A stretch of DNA of 64,000 nt from Isoetes taiwanensis (GCA_021234155.1 JAJEKV010000054.1:9196655-9260654), one strand, 5' to 3'; positions 1 to 12,700 are shown, numbered from the stretch's first letter. Numbers and translations: made by a program. The notes: generated from the sequence alone by a model not told the origin.

Positions 1-781
1 GCTTCAACACGTTTTGGAGCATTAAACAACCACCTTTCAAATTGTTACTAGGCCCCGCAACGTCGGGCACCATAACTAGTTATCCTTTATTTCCATATAA
101 GTAAATGTCTTTGGGTTGCAATAGGGCAAGCTAGGGGCAAGAGTTGCAGAGGATCAAAGATACGACGTGTTGTTTAGATTTGTGTTGAAAATAATCGTTG
201 TTGTATAAGTTGAGATATCCATTTAATATTTAGAAGTTTGGCCTTATATTATTTATCAAATCCTAAGAGGAAATTATGAGGGATTCATTTAATATTCAGG
301 CAGTTTTTATGTCCATAGAACCCAAACGGGTTATGGGATGGGTATATACAAAGGGCAAGGGACTAAGCCCAGCCCCAAATACAGTCGGGGCATAAAGCTC
401 GAACACAGACATAATACAATACCTATACATATAACTAAATGCCGCCCAGTCAAGTGTTCTAGGACCACCTATCCCGAACAATAGCTGCTTCCCCTCTATA
501 AACTGCCCATTTTTGTTGTAGTTGTGCTTCCCTGGCTTTACATAATTTTTCGCATTGTCAAAACAGTTCCATATGGAGAATGAATGAATAAATATAATTT
601 TATCGCCTACGAAGATCAGGTGGCCTGTATGACCCAAACAAAGAGGGCAACAAACATATTAATGTTAGGATCAAGAAATCCTCACCTAGAAGGGTTTTGG
701 AGGGAAAAGTTTAGCAGTAATAAGCATATTGAGAAATTGTAGAATGATGTAGTAGGGTACATTTTAATGTCGTGTCGGAGT
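1..781. other. left edge, no gene recognised
   Basis: AT-rich sequence. The minus strand of 296-637 holds a 113-codon open frame with a rather protein-like composition (several Trp, Tyr, Gly-Pro), but I recognise no family, see no splice partner and cannot exclude chance. It could be a fragment of a degraded gene or transposon. Confidence 0.3.
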
Positions 782-1110
782 TCATATCTGCTTGTGCAAA
801 TCCATGATCTTTTCAAGGTATGATCCCAGTAATCCCATTGAGACTGTGTCTAATAGCAAATGTAGCTCCTGATTAGGTGGGACTAACTTAACATAGCGTA
901 TAGTTGAATGCCAGACAATTCTGAAGCGGGTAGCGTTCATCCTCAATAGCTCCCTATTGTCGGCACTGACAGAACCTGTCCTCGCAGGCCTCTCAAATCC
1001 ATTTGCATGTCTTAATTCAGAGGCGATGCGCACTTGTGCAAATTGAAGTTATCACTCTGTGCTTCTTCATGGGCAAATGCGCACGCAGGTAGAGTTGTGG
1101 ACCTCACGCA
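782..1110 (-). mobile_element. LINE 3'-end relic (second, diverged copy)
   Basis: The minus-strand open frame at 782-1033 and the bases up to about 1110 repeat the 3' end of the LINE at 1440-2890. Both contain the same run reading CTGTGCTTCTTCATGGGCAA on the plus strand (near 1057 and 1749), and both encode the same C-terminal pattern: a region around RxGxV, then ReLLRMxA, then GSYLexixDL. It is shorter and more diverged, so it is either an older insertion or a partial tandem duplication of the LINE tail. Confidence 0.6.
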
Positions 1111-1439
1111 AGCACAAGATTGATCTGCTGCAAGTAGTGTGGCATTTTGGCCAAGGTTTTCCTTAAGGAAAATCTATGGGTGGCTAAGTTTATATGTGGT
1201 GAATTATGTCTTTTAGAGGTACTGGAGTTTCTTGTTTAATATGAGGTATAACATAGCATCTAAGGAAGGAAGGAAGGTTCTTTTATCGTCCGCGGAGGCC
1301 AATCGGCCTATGGGACCCAAATTACACGGGTGCAGCAAGCCTGTTGCTACCGGATTAACCCCCCGCCCCTTAGGAAGGAAAAATCGTCGCAGCAACAAGC
1401 CTGCTGGCAGCTGTACAAATATATATACATACATGAATT

Positions 1440-2890
1440 CCCGGCACCTCAGATAGGCGCCTGGGAGCAGAGGTGAGTCCGCAGATCCAAAACCTCCTGG
1501 AGGTAGGAGCCAAGGGATCGAACTGACGGCGTACTGAGTAGCTCGTGCAGGGGCAGACCAGGTCGCACCAAGAGAATGTAGTGAGCCCGAATCTGACTAT
1601 AGGCTGGACAGCTCTGGAAGGCATGGCTCTCATCCTCAACAACTCCCAGCGGGCAACACTGACAAAGCCTGTCCTGGCGCGGCTCTCCAACCCACCGACC
1701 CGTCTCAAGCCAAAGATGGTGGGCCCTAGTTCGAATGGACGCGATGATCCTGTGCTTCTTCATGGGCAACTGAGAACGCAGGTAAAACTGTGGGCCTCGA
1801 ACTAGGGTGGAGTTTATGTGATGTTTGTAGTGTGCCACCTTTACCTGTTCCAGAGCATGGTGGTCCCAGAGCTTCCCCAGGAAACAAGAGTCCAAGTACC
1901 CCCTCAGCCTATCCCGGCTATCCCTCTGGGCACACTGGACGCACCTACGCGTCTACGTTCCAGCGTGCCAGCCACTGGGCTCTCTTGTCCTTCCAACAAG
2001 CCCTGAGTCATTGCGGACTCATCGCCACAGCGTAAGCCAAGTGCGGGAGCCGAGTGTCGCCTATGCTGGCCACCGAAATAAACAATGTGTCTATCGAGGG
2101 CCGCATGCCGCGGGGGGCATGAATCTGCTCTCGCAACAAGATCTGATATGGAACTGAGGGCTTAACCCCAAGTGCCCGCGTCAAAAATGCCTTCTGGACC
2201 TGCTCTAAGTCATTCCAAGTCGCCAAAGACACCACTGGGCCCCACACCTCGACCCCATACAGAAGAACTGGCTCCACCAGTGCCCGGAACAAATGTGACT
2301 GGTGGCCCCTACCATACAAGCTACGCCTGCAGGACTATTGTTTTGCATTTGCGTAGCGCCTTCCAACCTGCGGTCACCCGAAGGCGAATGGATGCATCCC
2401 AATACATTGAGGACGGAAATTCCACCCCCAGGTACTTGTAGCTGGGTGTGACCTCTACCATCTGCCCCTGATAAGTGAGTGCCGGAGGTGCTGGATGGCG
2501 TGAGGAGGATATGAGGACCCCTTAGTCTTGGCCAGGTTGACACGCATGTCCGTCGCCTGGCAGAATGTGTCCAGGGCATCTAGGTGTGCATGCATGCCCT
2601 CTAGTGTATGGGCCAAGAGGTCCACATCATCCGCATAGATGAGCTGCCGGATGACCTGGTGCAAGAGCTGTATACCGTCCCCCCCATTGGCAGCAAGCCA
2701 GGCTTCCAACTGGTCAATGTAAAGTCCAAAGTGTGTGGGTGAGAGAGGACAACCTTGCTTAACTCCAATGCTACTGGCAAATGACTGTCCTTCCGGTTGC
2801 ATGCGCTCGCGGCACTCTCGCAGATACCAGACAACAAGGCTCAAGCAGATCCATAGGGAGCGGATGATGGTGCAATCTAAAGCCCACAAC
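1440..2890 (-). mobile_element. 5'-truncated LINE (non-LTR retrotransposon)
   Basis: Reading the minus strand from about 2890 to 1440, the sequence begins inside the reverse transcriptase domain and runs to the C-terminal zinc-binding region, the usual shape of a LINE copy truncated at its 5' end during reverse transcription. The 5' boundary is placed where RT similarity ends near 2870; upstream sequence is AT-rich and unrelated. No clear poly-A tail or target-site duplication was found, so the 3' edge is approximate. Confidence 0.75.
1449..2870 (-). pseudogene. LINE reverse transcriptase and zinc-finger region, frameshifted
   Basis: Three minus-strand open segments in different frames are successive parts of one LINE ORF2. 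Segment 2455-2870 carries the RT motifs GVKQGCPLSP and IYADDVDLLAHT, the latter the catalytic YADD box, followed by MRVNLAKTK. Segment 2008-2455 carries the thumb and connection region, including LLYGVEVWGP. Segment 1449-1895 carries a terminal cysteine-histidine motif, CQCCPLGVVEDESHAFQSC, typical of the plant zf-RVT region. The frame changes between segments show at least two indels, so no intact enzyme is made. The endonuclease domain and ORF1 are missing. Confidence 0.8.
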
Positions 2891-2970
2891 TTTTTTACAG
2901 GTGGAATGATTTGAAAATAGATATAATGAAAAATAAAAGCATGTTTATTATTGTGTTTTATCTTCAAAGA

Positions 2971-3869
2971 GGCAAATTTTATAACTATAAGTAATACTCA
3001 ACATAAACTAGAATCCCTTTGAGCATAAACTATTCAACAAATGCTAGCCAGATCAAGATTTATAGAAGGTTGTAAACAAAGATATACAATATGTTATACT
3101 CAATATGGACCAACTCTTCAACATATTCTGAATAAAAACTCATAATTGATAGAAAAATTATGTAACAATACCTGAGTCATTCAACTCAATGGATTCCATC
3201 CCGTGGATTCAACATGAGCCAATTCTGCAATACTTTCGATTGTTGATGCACAACCATTACAAGAGCAAACACTTGAAATATTCCTAGTTCAAATATGACC
3301 TTACCTAAGAGTTAACAAACTCTTTGCATCAGCTGAACACGAAAGGATCATAATGTTAGCTCTATTTTAATGTTCGGAAATATTTGGAAGCTTGCACAAG
3401 AACTACAACAAAAATATGTATTTATAAACTATATTCGATGTAGTTTAATACCCAACTATTGTAGGGACACTTCGGGGACATTTATTAAAGAAGTACAAAA
3501 GATGTATTGCATCACAAGATTTGTACATCATTTGATAACTTCCTTTCATGTGCACAACTATAGAACTTGTTTACAAGTTATAGAATTATAATTGATCTCA
3601 TGCAGTTTACCAATATAAGTAGATCCATCACATGTATAAACGCTCAATCTAAATTTTGAAATGTGCATCCTATCATTGTGAAGCCCCGATGGGCAAAGAG
3701 AATGTGCAGATGACTGAGGGTGTCCCCATTACAGCAAAATTGGGTTTTGGAAAATGAAAGTGCACCATATACAATTAGGATCTAAGGGCTAGATTCCACT
3801 ATCGGCAATGGCACTTGGGAACAAATTCTCACACCGTAGCGGCAATTAGTTCAAAAATTTAAAAAAAAT
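2971..3869. other. no gene seen
   Basis: About 900 bp of AT-rich sequence between the LINE relic and the short LTR. Open frames are short and without recognisable motifs. I see no tRNA, repeat array or terminal-repeat structure here. Confidence 0.5.
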
Positions 3870-4043
3870 TGTTAGAGTATGATGATGACTGTGCATGCTG
3901 AGTCATCACTTGTTGCTGACATGGCACTCTATATTAGCCATAGTCACGCCTCATTCTGTGGAGTTCACTCTCTAGGAGCTAGTAGGTGCTTACGCTTCTG
4001 TCCTTGTCTTTCCTCCATCCTTCAGGATTTCCTCAGGCTATCA
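3870..4043 (+). repeat. short LTR of a Copia-type element
   Basis: A 174-bp segment starting TGTTAGAG and ending CTATCA (TG...CA termini) lies directly before a 12-base tRNA-iMet primer-binding site. That junction fixes the 3' boundary; the 5' boundary is the nearest upstream TG and is less certain. The length is in the range of small or miniature LTR elements. I could not find a matching second LTR in the window. Confidence 0.55.
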
Positions 4044-4055
4044 TGGTATCAGAGC
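4044..4055 (+). promoter_or_regulatory. primer-binding site, tRNA-iMet type
   Basis: TGGTATCAGAGC is the classic plant Copia primer-binding site, complementary to the 3' end of initiator tRNA-Met. It follows the LTR terminal CA with no spacer. The same motif occurs on the minus strand at 58871-58882 beside another LTR. Confidence 0.8.
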
Positions 4056-4618
4056 CTATCTGAAGGGGGAGGTTAGCATGTCGATCACGGTTGATCTTCA
4101 AAATTCTCAGTGAGTTTTTTGATTTGGAAGCTAAGCTCTCAAAGGCTTGGTCAGTTTGACACAGATTTTATGAGAAATCTTGGTATAGATGTTCTAAGAA
4201 ATCTGGTGTGGATTGAACCAGTGAAACTCGAGTCAATTTCTTGGCAAGATTTCTTGCAAGATCAATTGGCTGCAAAGGAGCAAAGCTCTGAATGAGCGTT
4301 TGCTGCATTGTGTGGATTTGGTGCGGATCTACACCACAAGGTTGAAGAAGGATCGGTCGGTTTGCTCGGATCTGGAGCTTGCCGGAGCGGATCTTGTCGG
4401 ATTTGTGGCATATGGCAAATCGACAGTAATCGGAAAAATATTGCATGCCAGAGTTATTTTTTTTTGGGGTGAAAAAAAAAAATTTGCATGCCGCAGTTAT
4501 TTTTGGCTGGGTGAATCCTTTGCGGATTTGGTCGGATAGGGCCACACTTGGAGGAACGGCACCGAATTTAGAACTTGGAGCCCGATTTGGCTCTGGATTT
4601 GGTTGGATCTGGCTTTTG

Positions 4619-4937
4619 CGGCACACTTCTTGCCGGATCTCAAGTTTCTTTGTCTTGGGATCTCAAGTTTGGGCTAGGATCTGGGCTTTATGGGCAGTTG
4701 GCTCAAGATTTGCATCTTTTGTTTGGGAGGACTTATAGTTTTTGCTAGCATTTGTGCAATTATTTGCACGGTTATTGATGCACACTTCTTGCCGGATCTC
4801 AAGTTTGCTGTGCCGGATCTCAAGTTTGGGCTAGGATCTGGGCTTTATGGGCAGTTGGCTCAAGATTTGCATCTTTTGTTTGGGAGGACTTATAGTTTTT
4901 GCTAGCATTTGTGCAATTATTTGCACGGTTATTGATA
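4619..4937 (+). repeat. ~159-bp tandem duplication in the leader of the Copia-like element
   Basis: Two near-identical copies of about 159 bp lie head to tail. Each begins near CACACTTCTTGCCGGATCTC (about 4622 and 4781) and ends in GCACGGTTATTGAT. The near-identity points to a recent duplication. It lies between the primer-binding site and the gag-like ORF at 4970. Confidence 0.8.
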
Positions 4938-4969
4938 ATCAAAAGCACATAGATCAATAGTAGGACTGT

Positions 4970-6292
4970 ATGCTGGGTGGATCTATGGACCTCTACGGGC
5001 AGATGCCATCAGCATATGATTGGGCTTCATTTGAGTTCTTAGCGCATGAAAATTATTCTAGCTGGCAAATTTTCATGCATAAGCTTCTTTACTCCTATGG
5101 ACAGGAACATTTGGATATTGTTCTTGGGAAGCATACACGGTTAGATGCAGAAGACAAGCACAAGTTTGATGCAGTAGATGAAATTGCTTTGAGCACTATT
5201 CGCTTGGCAATTGATAAAGAAATACATCCTTGGGTATTAGATGTGTTCTCTAGTTCTAAGGAACTATGGGATTCCTTGCAGTTTAAATTTGAAATAGATG
5301 CAGTTATGGCAACCATGATAGCTGACACAGATGTTCATCAAGAAGATATTCTGATACATTTCCCCAATGATGATTATAAAATTGTGGAAAACCTTGGAGA
5401 AGCGCAAGCTGCACGGATCAAACACGAGCATACTATGTCCAATGAAGATAATGTTCACGATATTAGTCCATCTTCTATGATCCAAACTTCATTCGACATA
5501 GCAGATTATGCTGTAACAGAGATGCTCTTGGAGTCTTCATCACTATATATTGCTCCTGTACCTGCTCTGCAGGGTGCACTGATTCAGGATATTTGCAATG
5601 AGATAGAAGACAAGCACATGGTAGTCTCATGTGAATGGAGTGCTGATTTTTCTGAACAAGATATACTTTCTGATCTTATCATGGACACAGCTCCTGATGT
5701 ACCTCTAGGGTATATACGAGCTGCATGTTTTGAAAATGACCACAAGCTTACATTGCAAAGTGCTTCAGATGCTCTCACTAGTTTATGTCTCCTAGAAGAT
5801 CATGTACAGCAAGGTCAAAATAATTCATATATGGAAACAGTTGCACCTACAGACTTAGAACAAGACCAAGATGTTATAGTTGAATCTGAACAAGATGATT
5901 TGCATGTGGCTTGTCTGCATGAGCATAGGGATGAAATATTTGAGCATCAAGCGTATACTGCAGATTTCAAAGATGAGTTGGTTCTTCAACTTCCTTGGAT
6001 GGATATATATGAGCAGAATGCTGTTTTTAGTTCCATAATCACCAAGGTTAGTAAACATGAAGTCGATTTTCCACTTTATATTCATCTACATATTCCATTT
6101 GCTTGCACACATGATGGGAAGGTGGAGGATCATTCTAACTTGGATGACTGTTTGGGGTATATTTCTTACCCTGGTATTGGAGGATTCACCAATAGGCTAA
6201 AGGTAAATTACAGATGCTTGCATGTGAGAAAATCTATGGCATCTGCTCTCTACTTGGCAGGAATCCAGCCTACGGCAATTATCATAATCTAA
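4970..6292 (+). CDS. Copia gag-like protein with an unrecognised acidic C-terminal part
   Basis: A 440-codon open frame, the longest clean ORF in the first 15 kb. Residues ~15-110 have the layout of Copia gag N-terminal (UBN2-like) domains: an NYSSWQIFMHKLLYSYG core (substrate-loop Trp region), then ALSTIRLAIDKEIHPWV and a SSKELWDSL motif. After that the protein loses gag character. Residues ~115-440 are rich in Asp, Glu and His; I see no CCHC zinc knuckle, protease DTG/DSG or integrase. The LTR and tRNA-Met primer site ~930 bp upstream support its being the gag of a non-autonomous LTR element. The start ATG at 4970 is the first in frame, but an earlier near-frame start after the duplicated leader cannot be excluded. 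The C-terminal half may be captured host sequence or simply diverged. Confidence 0.55.
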   Translation: MLGGSMDLYGQMPSAYDWASFEFLAHENYSSWQIFMHKLLYSYGQEHLDIVLGKHTRLDAEDKHKFDAVDEIALSTIRLAIDKEIHPWVLDVFSSSKELWDSLQFKFEIDAVMATMIADTDVHQEDILIHFPNDDYKIVENLGEAQAARIKHEHTMSNEDNVHDISPSSMIQTSFDIADYAVTEMLLESSSLYIAPVPALQGALIQDICNEIEDKHMVVSCEWSADFSEQDILSDLIMDTAPDVPLGYIRAACFENDHKLTLQSASDALTSLCLLEDHVQQGQNNSYMETVAPTDLEQDQDVIVESEQDDLHVACLHEHRDEIFEHQAYTADFKDELVLQLPWMDIYEQNAVFSSIITKVSKHEVDFPLYIHLHIPFACTHDGKVEDHSNLDDCLGYISYPGIGGFTNRLKVNYRCLHVRKSMASALYLAGIQPTAIIII

Positions 6293-7610
6293 AAGTTACG
6301 GCAGTGCTCCCCTGATAGTTAACCGAGTGTTTTGCAACTACATGTGAGAGTTTTCAGTTTTGAAGGCAGCGTTTTGCTAAGTGCTAACTGGGGTAGTGGA
6401 ATCATCGTCGAAGCTTCAAATTTGAGATGCCATCAAAGGATTGGTGTTCAGTTAATCGACACGCCCATAACTGTGCCAGTGGAATCTCAGCCTAAGACTC
6501 CTGACCTGAAACCAATGGAAGAAGACAAAGAAGTTCGAATCTGCCGAATCGTTGCAAGAAGGCATTGTGAGGGGACCTTTGAGTTTTTAGGGAAGCTTTT
6601 ACTTCCAAAGAATTTGAAGTTGCCTTTACGACATCAGGTGGAGGGAAATTCAGTTTTTTGTCTTCACTTGAGATGGCAAAAAGCAAGGTTCTGTTACAGC
6701 CTAATAATGGGGAGGCCTTTGAATGGGTGGATAGATGGGACCCAACACAATTCAAAGGGCTGCTTCTTCCCTACCTAAAGGGCAAATTTCATGTCCATCA
6801 CAATTGCTTTTCAGGCAAATTTCTTGTCCATTTTGCAGAATTCATGATACAATAAGATCTTTAACTCTATAATCTTAAACCACATCTCAAAAAGTAACCA
6901 TGATCTAGCCATTGTCTTGATAATCTCCCAAACCAGATCATATGAGTTTTTACATAATTTGAGGAAAAGGCACAGCAATGAGCTGCAACATCGTTGAAGC
7001 TGTATACTTGGCCTTATCTATTCTAACCAATCAATCCTTCTGCAATACACATTCTTCCAAAAGATCTTCAATTTTCAACTTTGATTGCCGGCATGCAGAA
7101 AAGACTATCCTGCCATCTCCAGATCCTGGATGGCCAGACTTTAATGGTTGCTCGCTTCCTCAAGCTTCAAAAATATGTTAGGATCTGATTCATCCATTTA
7201 AAATACCTTCAAGACTCCTACATGGATAATTTCTCGCCCTATACCCTGAGATCATGGATATCAAGGGGCTGGTTAACCTGCTCATCTTCAATAATTCTAT
7301 CAACTAAATGTTGGCTCATAGGTTTGGCAGGAGAAAAAAGGAGAGCACCAATGGAATAATTTGCTTCTTTATTTGGCAATCTCTTTCATTTGTTTCGACT
7401 CAATTAGTGGGAGGACGTGCATGTGTATGTCCTAATGTGATTCTCATATGTACAATATGCTCCATCTGCCAGCGGTATGTCCGTAACACGGGGCAAACTT
7501 TGACAGCTAAATACAACTAGATTGGCAATCAGAGTAAGAAATGGGATGTACTATAATTATACAGGATATGAATGAGCTCCATCGTGTGGGAAACTCGTGT
7601 ATACAAGAAG
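6293..7610. other. probable internal or flanking sequence of the LTR element; no firm gene
   Basis: A 148-codon plus-strand frame at 6332-6778 starts just after the gag-like ORF. It has no motif I recognise and could be a continuation of the element's coding region after a frameshift. The remainder is AT-rich with short frames. No pol motifs and no 3' LTR were found before the coiled-coil gene, so the element appears non-autonomous or truncated. Confidence 0.35.
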
Positions 7611-9747
7611 CTATCCATTTTTTATTACAACCTTACCATCATCTTGGGTTACTTCATCTTTCACATCCTGCTCCCTATGGACTTCAGCTGCTTCCTCCAC
7701 CATTCTTTCATCCAAAAACGTTCCATCTTGAAATCTCAATCTATGATATTCTATAACTTCATGAAGAAACCGATTCTCTCTAGCATAACTCGCATTCTCT
7801 TGAGCAAGTCGAGATTTTTCTGCAACAAGAGTCTCTAATTGCGCTCTCACCTTATGAATGAAACAAGGCAAATGGTTAATTCCACAAATGAAGACATGAG
7901 AGAGACATCTACCTACAGCTGAATATGACAATGTGCAAATACGGAAACTCCTTATACCACTTGTCAAAATTTGCCATTAAATACAAGATTGCTACATGGA
8001 AAAGTAAGCCAAAATTGAAACATATAATAATCACCAAAACTCATGACCTACAATTGACACCTTTACATGGTTAGAATGCCATGAAAATGTTAGTCCCATG
8101 GGCAGAATTATACTGCATCATAATATGATTAGCAACCTACCAGATCATCTTCCCCGTGCCGAATACCATCTGCCAAGGATTCCCTTAGCTTTCTGTTTTC
8201 TTCTTCTAGTTGTAAGCACCTGGCATCCATAAATGCTAAATTCTTTTTTGCAGATTTCAGCTCCCGTTGGAGGAGCTTCACCTTTTCGGCCATTGCCATT
8301 GCTACCTATTGCATTAATCAGTTACTTAGAGCTAATTTCTTAGACACGCAAACAAAATCATCAATGCCTTCATCAGAAGCATATTTCATACAAATCAAAC
8401 TAAAAGCATAGAAAAGAAGATGCAGGAACATGACCACCTTACGTCGCGGGAAGCCTTCAGCTGAGTATCACTATCCAATTCCACCATTCTCTGGTAACAG
8501 TTTGAAGAATTCAAATTATCTGCCTCCTTCACCGATATCTTACTATCTGGTATGACACCCTTGGTGTCTGAAGCAATAAGGTTCAGTCCCTCCTAGAAAG
8601 AACATTATTGTTAAATCAGATTACATTGTGACCATGTGCTCAACATGGTAACTGGATTGTGGATGAATGGCAATACAGTGGAAACGCACCTCAATGGCAT
8701 TGCCGAGTGTTCCACTGATGAGGGATAAGGACGAAGCAATTGTGCCGCGTCCTTTCTGTGATGGAGTTCCCTGCAGTTTTTGCTTCGAATTTTGTGATGG
8801 CCGTGAAAGCTGCATAATGGATAAATTATTAACATCAACCTGCTCTGCATTGGCACAGCATCAAAAGGCTAAGAGTGTAGGCTACAAACATGTTGCTTTG
8901 TTAATGCACTTTGTAGATGCTTCTCATCACCTGCATCGTCTTTGGTCCACACTGATTCTTGTGGAATGCCATCTTCTAGCAAAATTTCTTTTGCTTTTTT
9001 TGCAAAACTACCCCAGAATCCTGGTTCCCATTTTTTCAAATCCATGCAAGGAAGTGCTCTACAGGCCTCCACCGCTGCAACACAGCATGGTATCATAGCT
9101 TAGAAAAACGAAACTTTAAGAAATCAACAAAAAATACATAAGGTAACAGAAAGAGAACAGAACATAACTGACAAGACAAGAACATGATTATTACAGGAAA
9201 GGACATGATTCACAAATACGTTCACTCTAGTAACAATATCCTAAAAGCAAATGCTCCAGATGATCAAGAGATCAAAAAGGCAATTGTACTCTTATGTCTG
9301 TCACGGATAAGATGATCAACTAGTGGTAGTTGCAGGCCATGGCAGAGTTATAAGCACCAAGCTATCTTTTGAGAAAAAAGGGCCTCTTGTCATTAATTTC
9401 AATAATTAGAGAAGCGTATAAAGTATAATGCTAGTTGATGGTTTAAAATCGCATTAATTTCACCAATTTAAGATTTTCCCCAAATTCACAACAGCAGATA
9501 GGAACACTTACTTGTCTCATGACATCATCAAGATTAATCGTAATGTAACTAAACATACTTGGGTCATTCTAAAGTGTATTCTACCTCGAAATTTGCATGC
9601 ATATCATGTCCATAACTTAAACTCGGGATTCATCTTAAAATATGATGATAAGTAAGATAGGGAATGCAACTTCTTACCTGATTCGAACAAAGCTACCGAT
9701 AAATGTATACAGTCATCCAACTGTAACAAGGACAGATCGGCCGGCAT
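7611..9747 (-). CDS. plant coiled-coil protein of unknown function, six exons, 307 aa
   Basis: Modelled on the minus strand as exons 9747-9678, 9074-8931, 8844-8690, 8592-8443, 8305-8141 and 7850-7611. All five introns have GT-AG ends, the exon phases fit throughout (924 nt, stop TAG), and an in-frame TGA lies just before the ATG at 9747, which fixes the start. The N-terminal ~60 residues contain a conserved-looking block with [20 protein letters not shown]. The middle is Ser/Asn-rich. Residues ~176-270 form a long coiled coil, with the cores [32 protein letters not shown] and [14 protein letters not shown]. The tail is acidic. From memory this coiled-coil layout resembles a plant-specific family annotated as unknown or spindle-pole-like; I give no symbol. 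No signal peptide or membrane segment is seen, so an intracellular scaffold or adaptor role is an inference. No frame-breaking lesion is visible, so the gene looks functional. Confidence 0.82.
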
Positions 9748-12700
9748 CGAACTTCAATAAATGCTCCGAAGATACAACGATTCCGATTTGGGGGAATGGG
9801 GATGGAGAGCGCATTCCCAAGCCTCAGATTTGGTAAGGCGGAGCTTGGGGCCGGCTCAAGGTAAAGAATAGCAGGCACGTTGGACCTCCATATACCTTTT
9901 ACCAATTCACCCTCTTTAAGACATTATTTTTACCCGGTCCATATTGAGGCATCAAAATGTTTGCACACAGTTTCACTACCTTCGTATATATTCGTTATAT
10001 GGCATAATCCTGGACGCAAAGATCAAAAGTCTCAGTTTCTAATGGTTTGCAAATTGTATCGGTTGAAAAGTTGCTATAATTAGGATTTTTTGCAAGGAAC
10101 CATTAGATATTTGTGTGTTTTTTTTAGATCAAAATTATAGGCTTGGTATTTTTTGGATGGGCAAGGGATTTTCTCATGGCATGCGTGTCAAGCATGGCTG
10201 GATTCTTGAGAACTTCCATTCCGGTAAGGTGCTTCTTAATCCTATCTATTTGGTCTGGTGTCGGTGGTGTTTTGTGTTTGTTTTGGCTGTGGAGTCTACC
10301 CAACCCTGCGCCTCTGTGGCTTTTGTCCATTGTGGTTCTATTCTGGTTTTTTGTGAAGATGTCGGTACCTCTACCTGGTAAGGGCAGTTGCAGCGATTTG
10401 GCTTGTCAGTGGCTTAGGAGATTTGGTTCTGTCTAGGTATGTTCCTTGTCTTTACAAAATTTGTTTGCAGACGGGTTTCTAGAGGAAGAAAGGCCTGACT
10501 AGTGGAAATTGCAAGGCCTGATATGTTCCTTCCAAACTAGTCCCTAGTTTTGGCATGTCCTCCTCTGATCCTATTGAAGCTCCCAATCCCTTTAATGAAA
10601 GCCCCACATTTCCTATGCATGTGACTCTTGAGCCGATGTGCAGATCTTGGAGATTGAACATCTTCTGAATGTGGATGGTCTCTATGACAAGCTATCTGCC
10701 TTTGTCGGTCAGCTTTGTAATACCATGGGAAATATAAATTGTTGTGTAGATTTGTGGTTCACCTGCATAGATACGGGTGGGAGGCATCCAATTGTCAGTT
10801 AGGTTATAATCACGAGAGCAGCTCTTAGTAGAGCTAGGGCTGTCGTGCATAGGAACATGAGAAGATATGATATGCTTTGGCACTCTTGTATGAATGGACA
10901 TATGAACTAAATTGATGGTTTTGGTTGATCTGTTGATAATGTGTTTTGATTTATGTTTTTGGTTTGCTGGTTTTTGGGTTGGAACTTGTGGTGGCGAGGT
11001 GATGGCACCACTACAGTATGATTATGCTTTGGATGTGTGATGGCAGGTGATAATGCCACCACACTTATGGTTGATGTGTCGTGTTCTGTATCATGAAGAA
11101 CTCCTATGTTTTTATGATACTGTTAATGTGACCTATAAAAGATGTAGGGTCTGTGGTTTTACTGGATAGCTGCAGATGGTACTGGATGACGATGAAATCA
11201 AACTTTGGAATATCGAGTTAAGACGCCAGGTATGTAAAAATGTGTTGGCAATACTTGGGTTTGATTCCCAAGGACCTTATTCAACTCCATTCCTTTGTGT
11301 AGAGTAAGATTCAAGTTCATACAAAGTGTTAAGTAGCAACTCATTGCAATTGTGTCGGACAAGATGTTAGATAGCAATTGATGTCTTTGGAACCTGCTAA
11401 GTGTGTTTACCATTTATATTCTGTTCAGAGTGTACTATACGAAGAAGGTACATGCGAGTGTACTATGTGAGCATATCCATATTGTATTCGTGTATTAATT
11501 TAGTTGAACCATTGTGTATTCATAGCATAAGTTTGTTTTTTTGGCGTATTTTTATACTCTTGGTATTCTGGAATTAGGGTTTCTACGACAGTGGTTGGGA
11601 TTTAATTTCAAGAGGAATATTCCAGTTTAAAGCTGGCCCGAAGGGCCACGATTTAGCCACAAGGACTTAAGATGACACCATTGGACAACAAAAGTTTCCC
11701 ATAAATTGACATGAATTCGGTCATTCAATGAAAAAGCCCAGGAATGTGCCGTAGTGTGCCCAATGTGAGGGGATTGACGAGCCCCCTCGTGGATCCACCT
11801 TCCCCTCCACCAGGGCAATTGTCACCACGTACTGCGGCATGTTGCATCCACCATGGTGGGTAGGGGCCCACTACCGAGGGGCATAGAGCCCTGCGACCAC
11901 ACAAGGTTGACAGGTATCGAGGTCGTGCCATTCCCCCTCCGCGCCTCACCAATACTCCATACGCAGCATCCACTTCCCTTTGAGCTTCCCTTATCTAGGT
12001 ACCGAGGGTCAAATGGCCAAGCTTTGTGGCTAATTTTTGCCCAAATTCATCCAACCACCTATCTTTCTTGTGAATAGCATTTGATTACGGACTGCAATTA
12101 AGAGGATCAGACCACTTTATATCCAATTCACATCACTTCTCAGCACTAATTTCTCCAATTAACAGCAAAAGAAGCTACGGGCAAATCATGTGGTGGTGGA
12201 ATTGTTTGTATAAGACAATCCCAAGACATGAAGTCCCTAAATCTTCTAGTGCTAATGTGCCAAGTATAAGTGCCTGCCATTGATTTGCTGAGCGAGAGGT
12301 ATTCCTATGTCCTTTTCTCATAGTAGTTTGTGACGTCATTCTTGCCTGAGCAGTCTGTCATGCATGCCAGGGAGTCTACCATGGTCTTCACCAAAGTTTA
12401 CTGGCCATGAAGGATGGGAAGAAGACAATGGCACAAGCAAGGATGAAGGAAAGGGAAAACATGAAGAGAGATGATGCTTAAATGTTGAGGACTTCAAGAC
12501 TAAGCTTGCACATCTCGTTGAGCAGATAGATTCCTCAGCGCCCCGCATTGCTGAAAAAGCAGCTGGCTCAAGAGAGGCAACACATTTCAAGCATGGAATT
12601 TTGCATGCATCCATTTGATAGTTGCTTTGACCTTGCATAGTTGAATGCTGCCAGGCTAGTCAGACATTAGAAGCTCCAAACTAATCTTGCCACGACATCT

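Noticed and set aside
11215-11285. Possible tRNA T-arm (GGGTTTGATTCCC)
   Set aside because: No matching acceptor or anticodon arms on either side.
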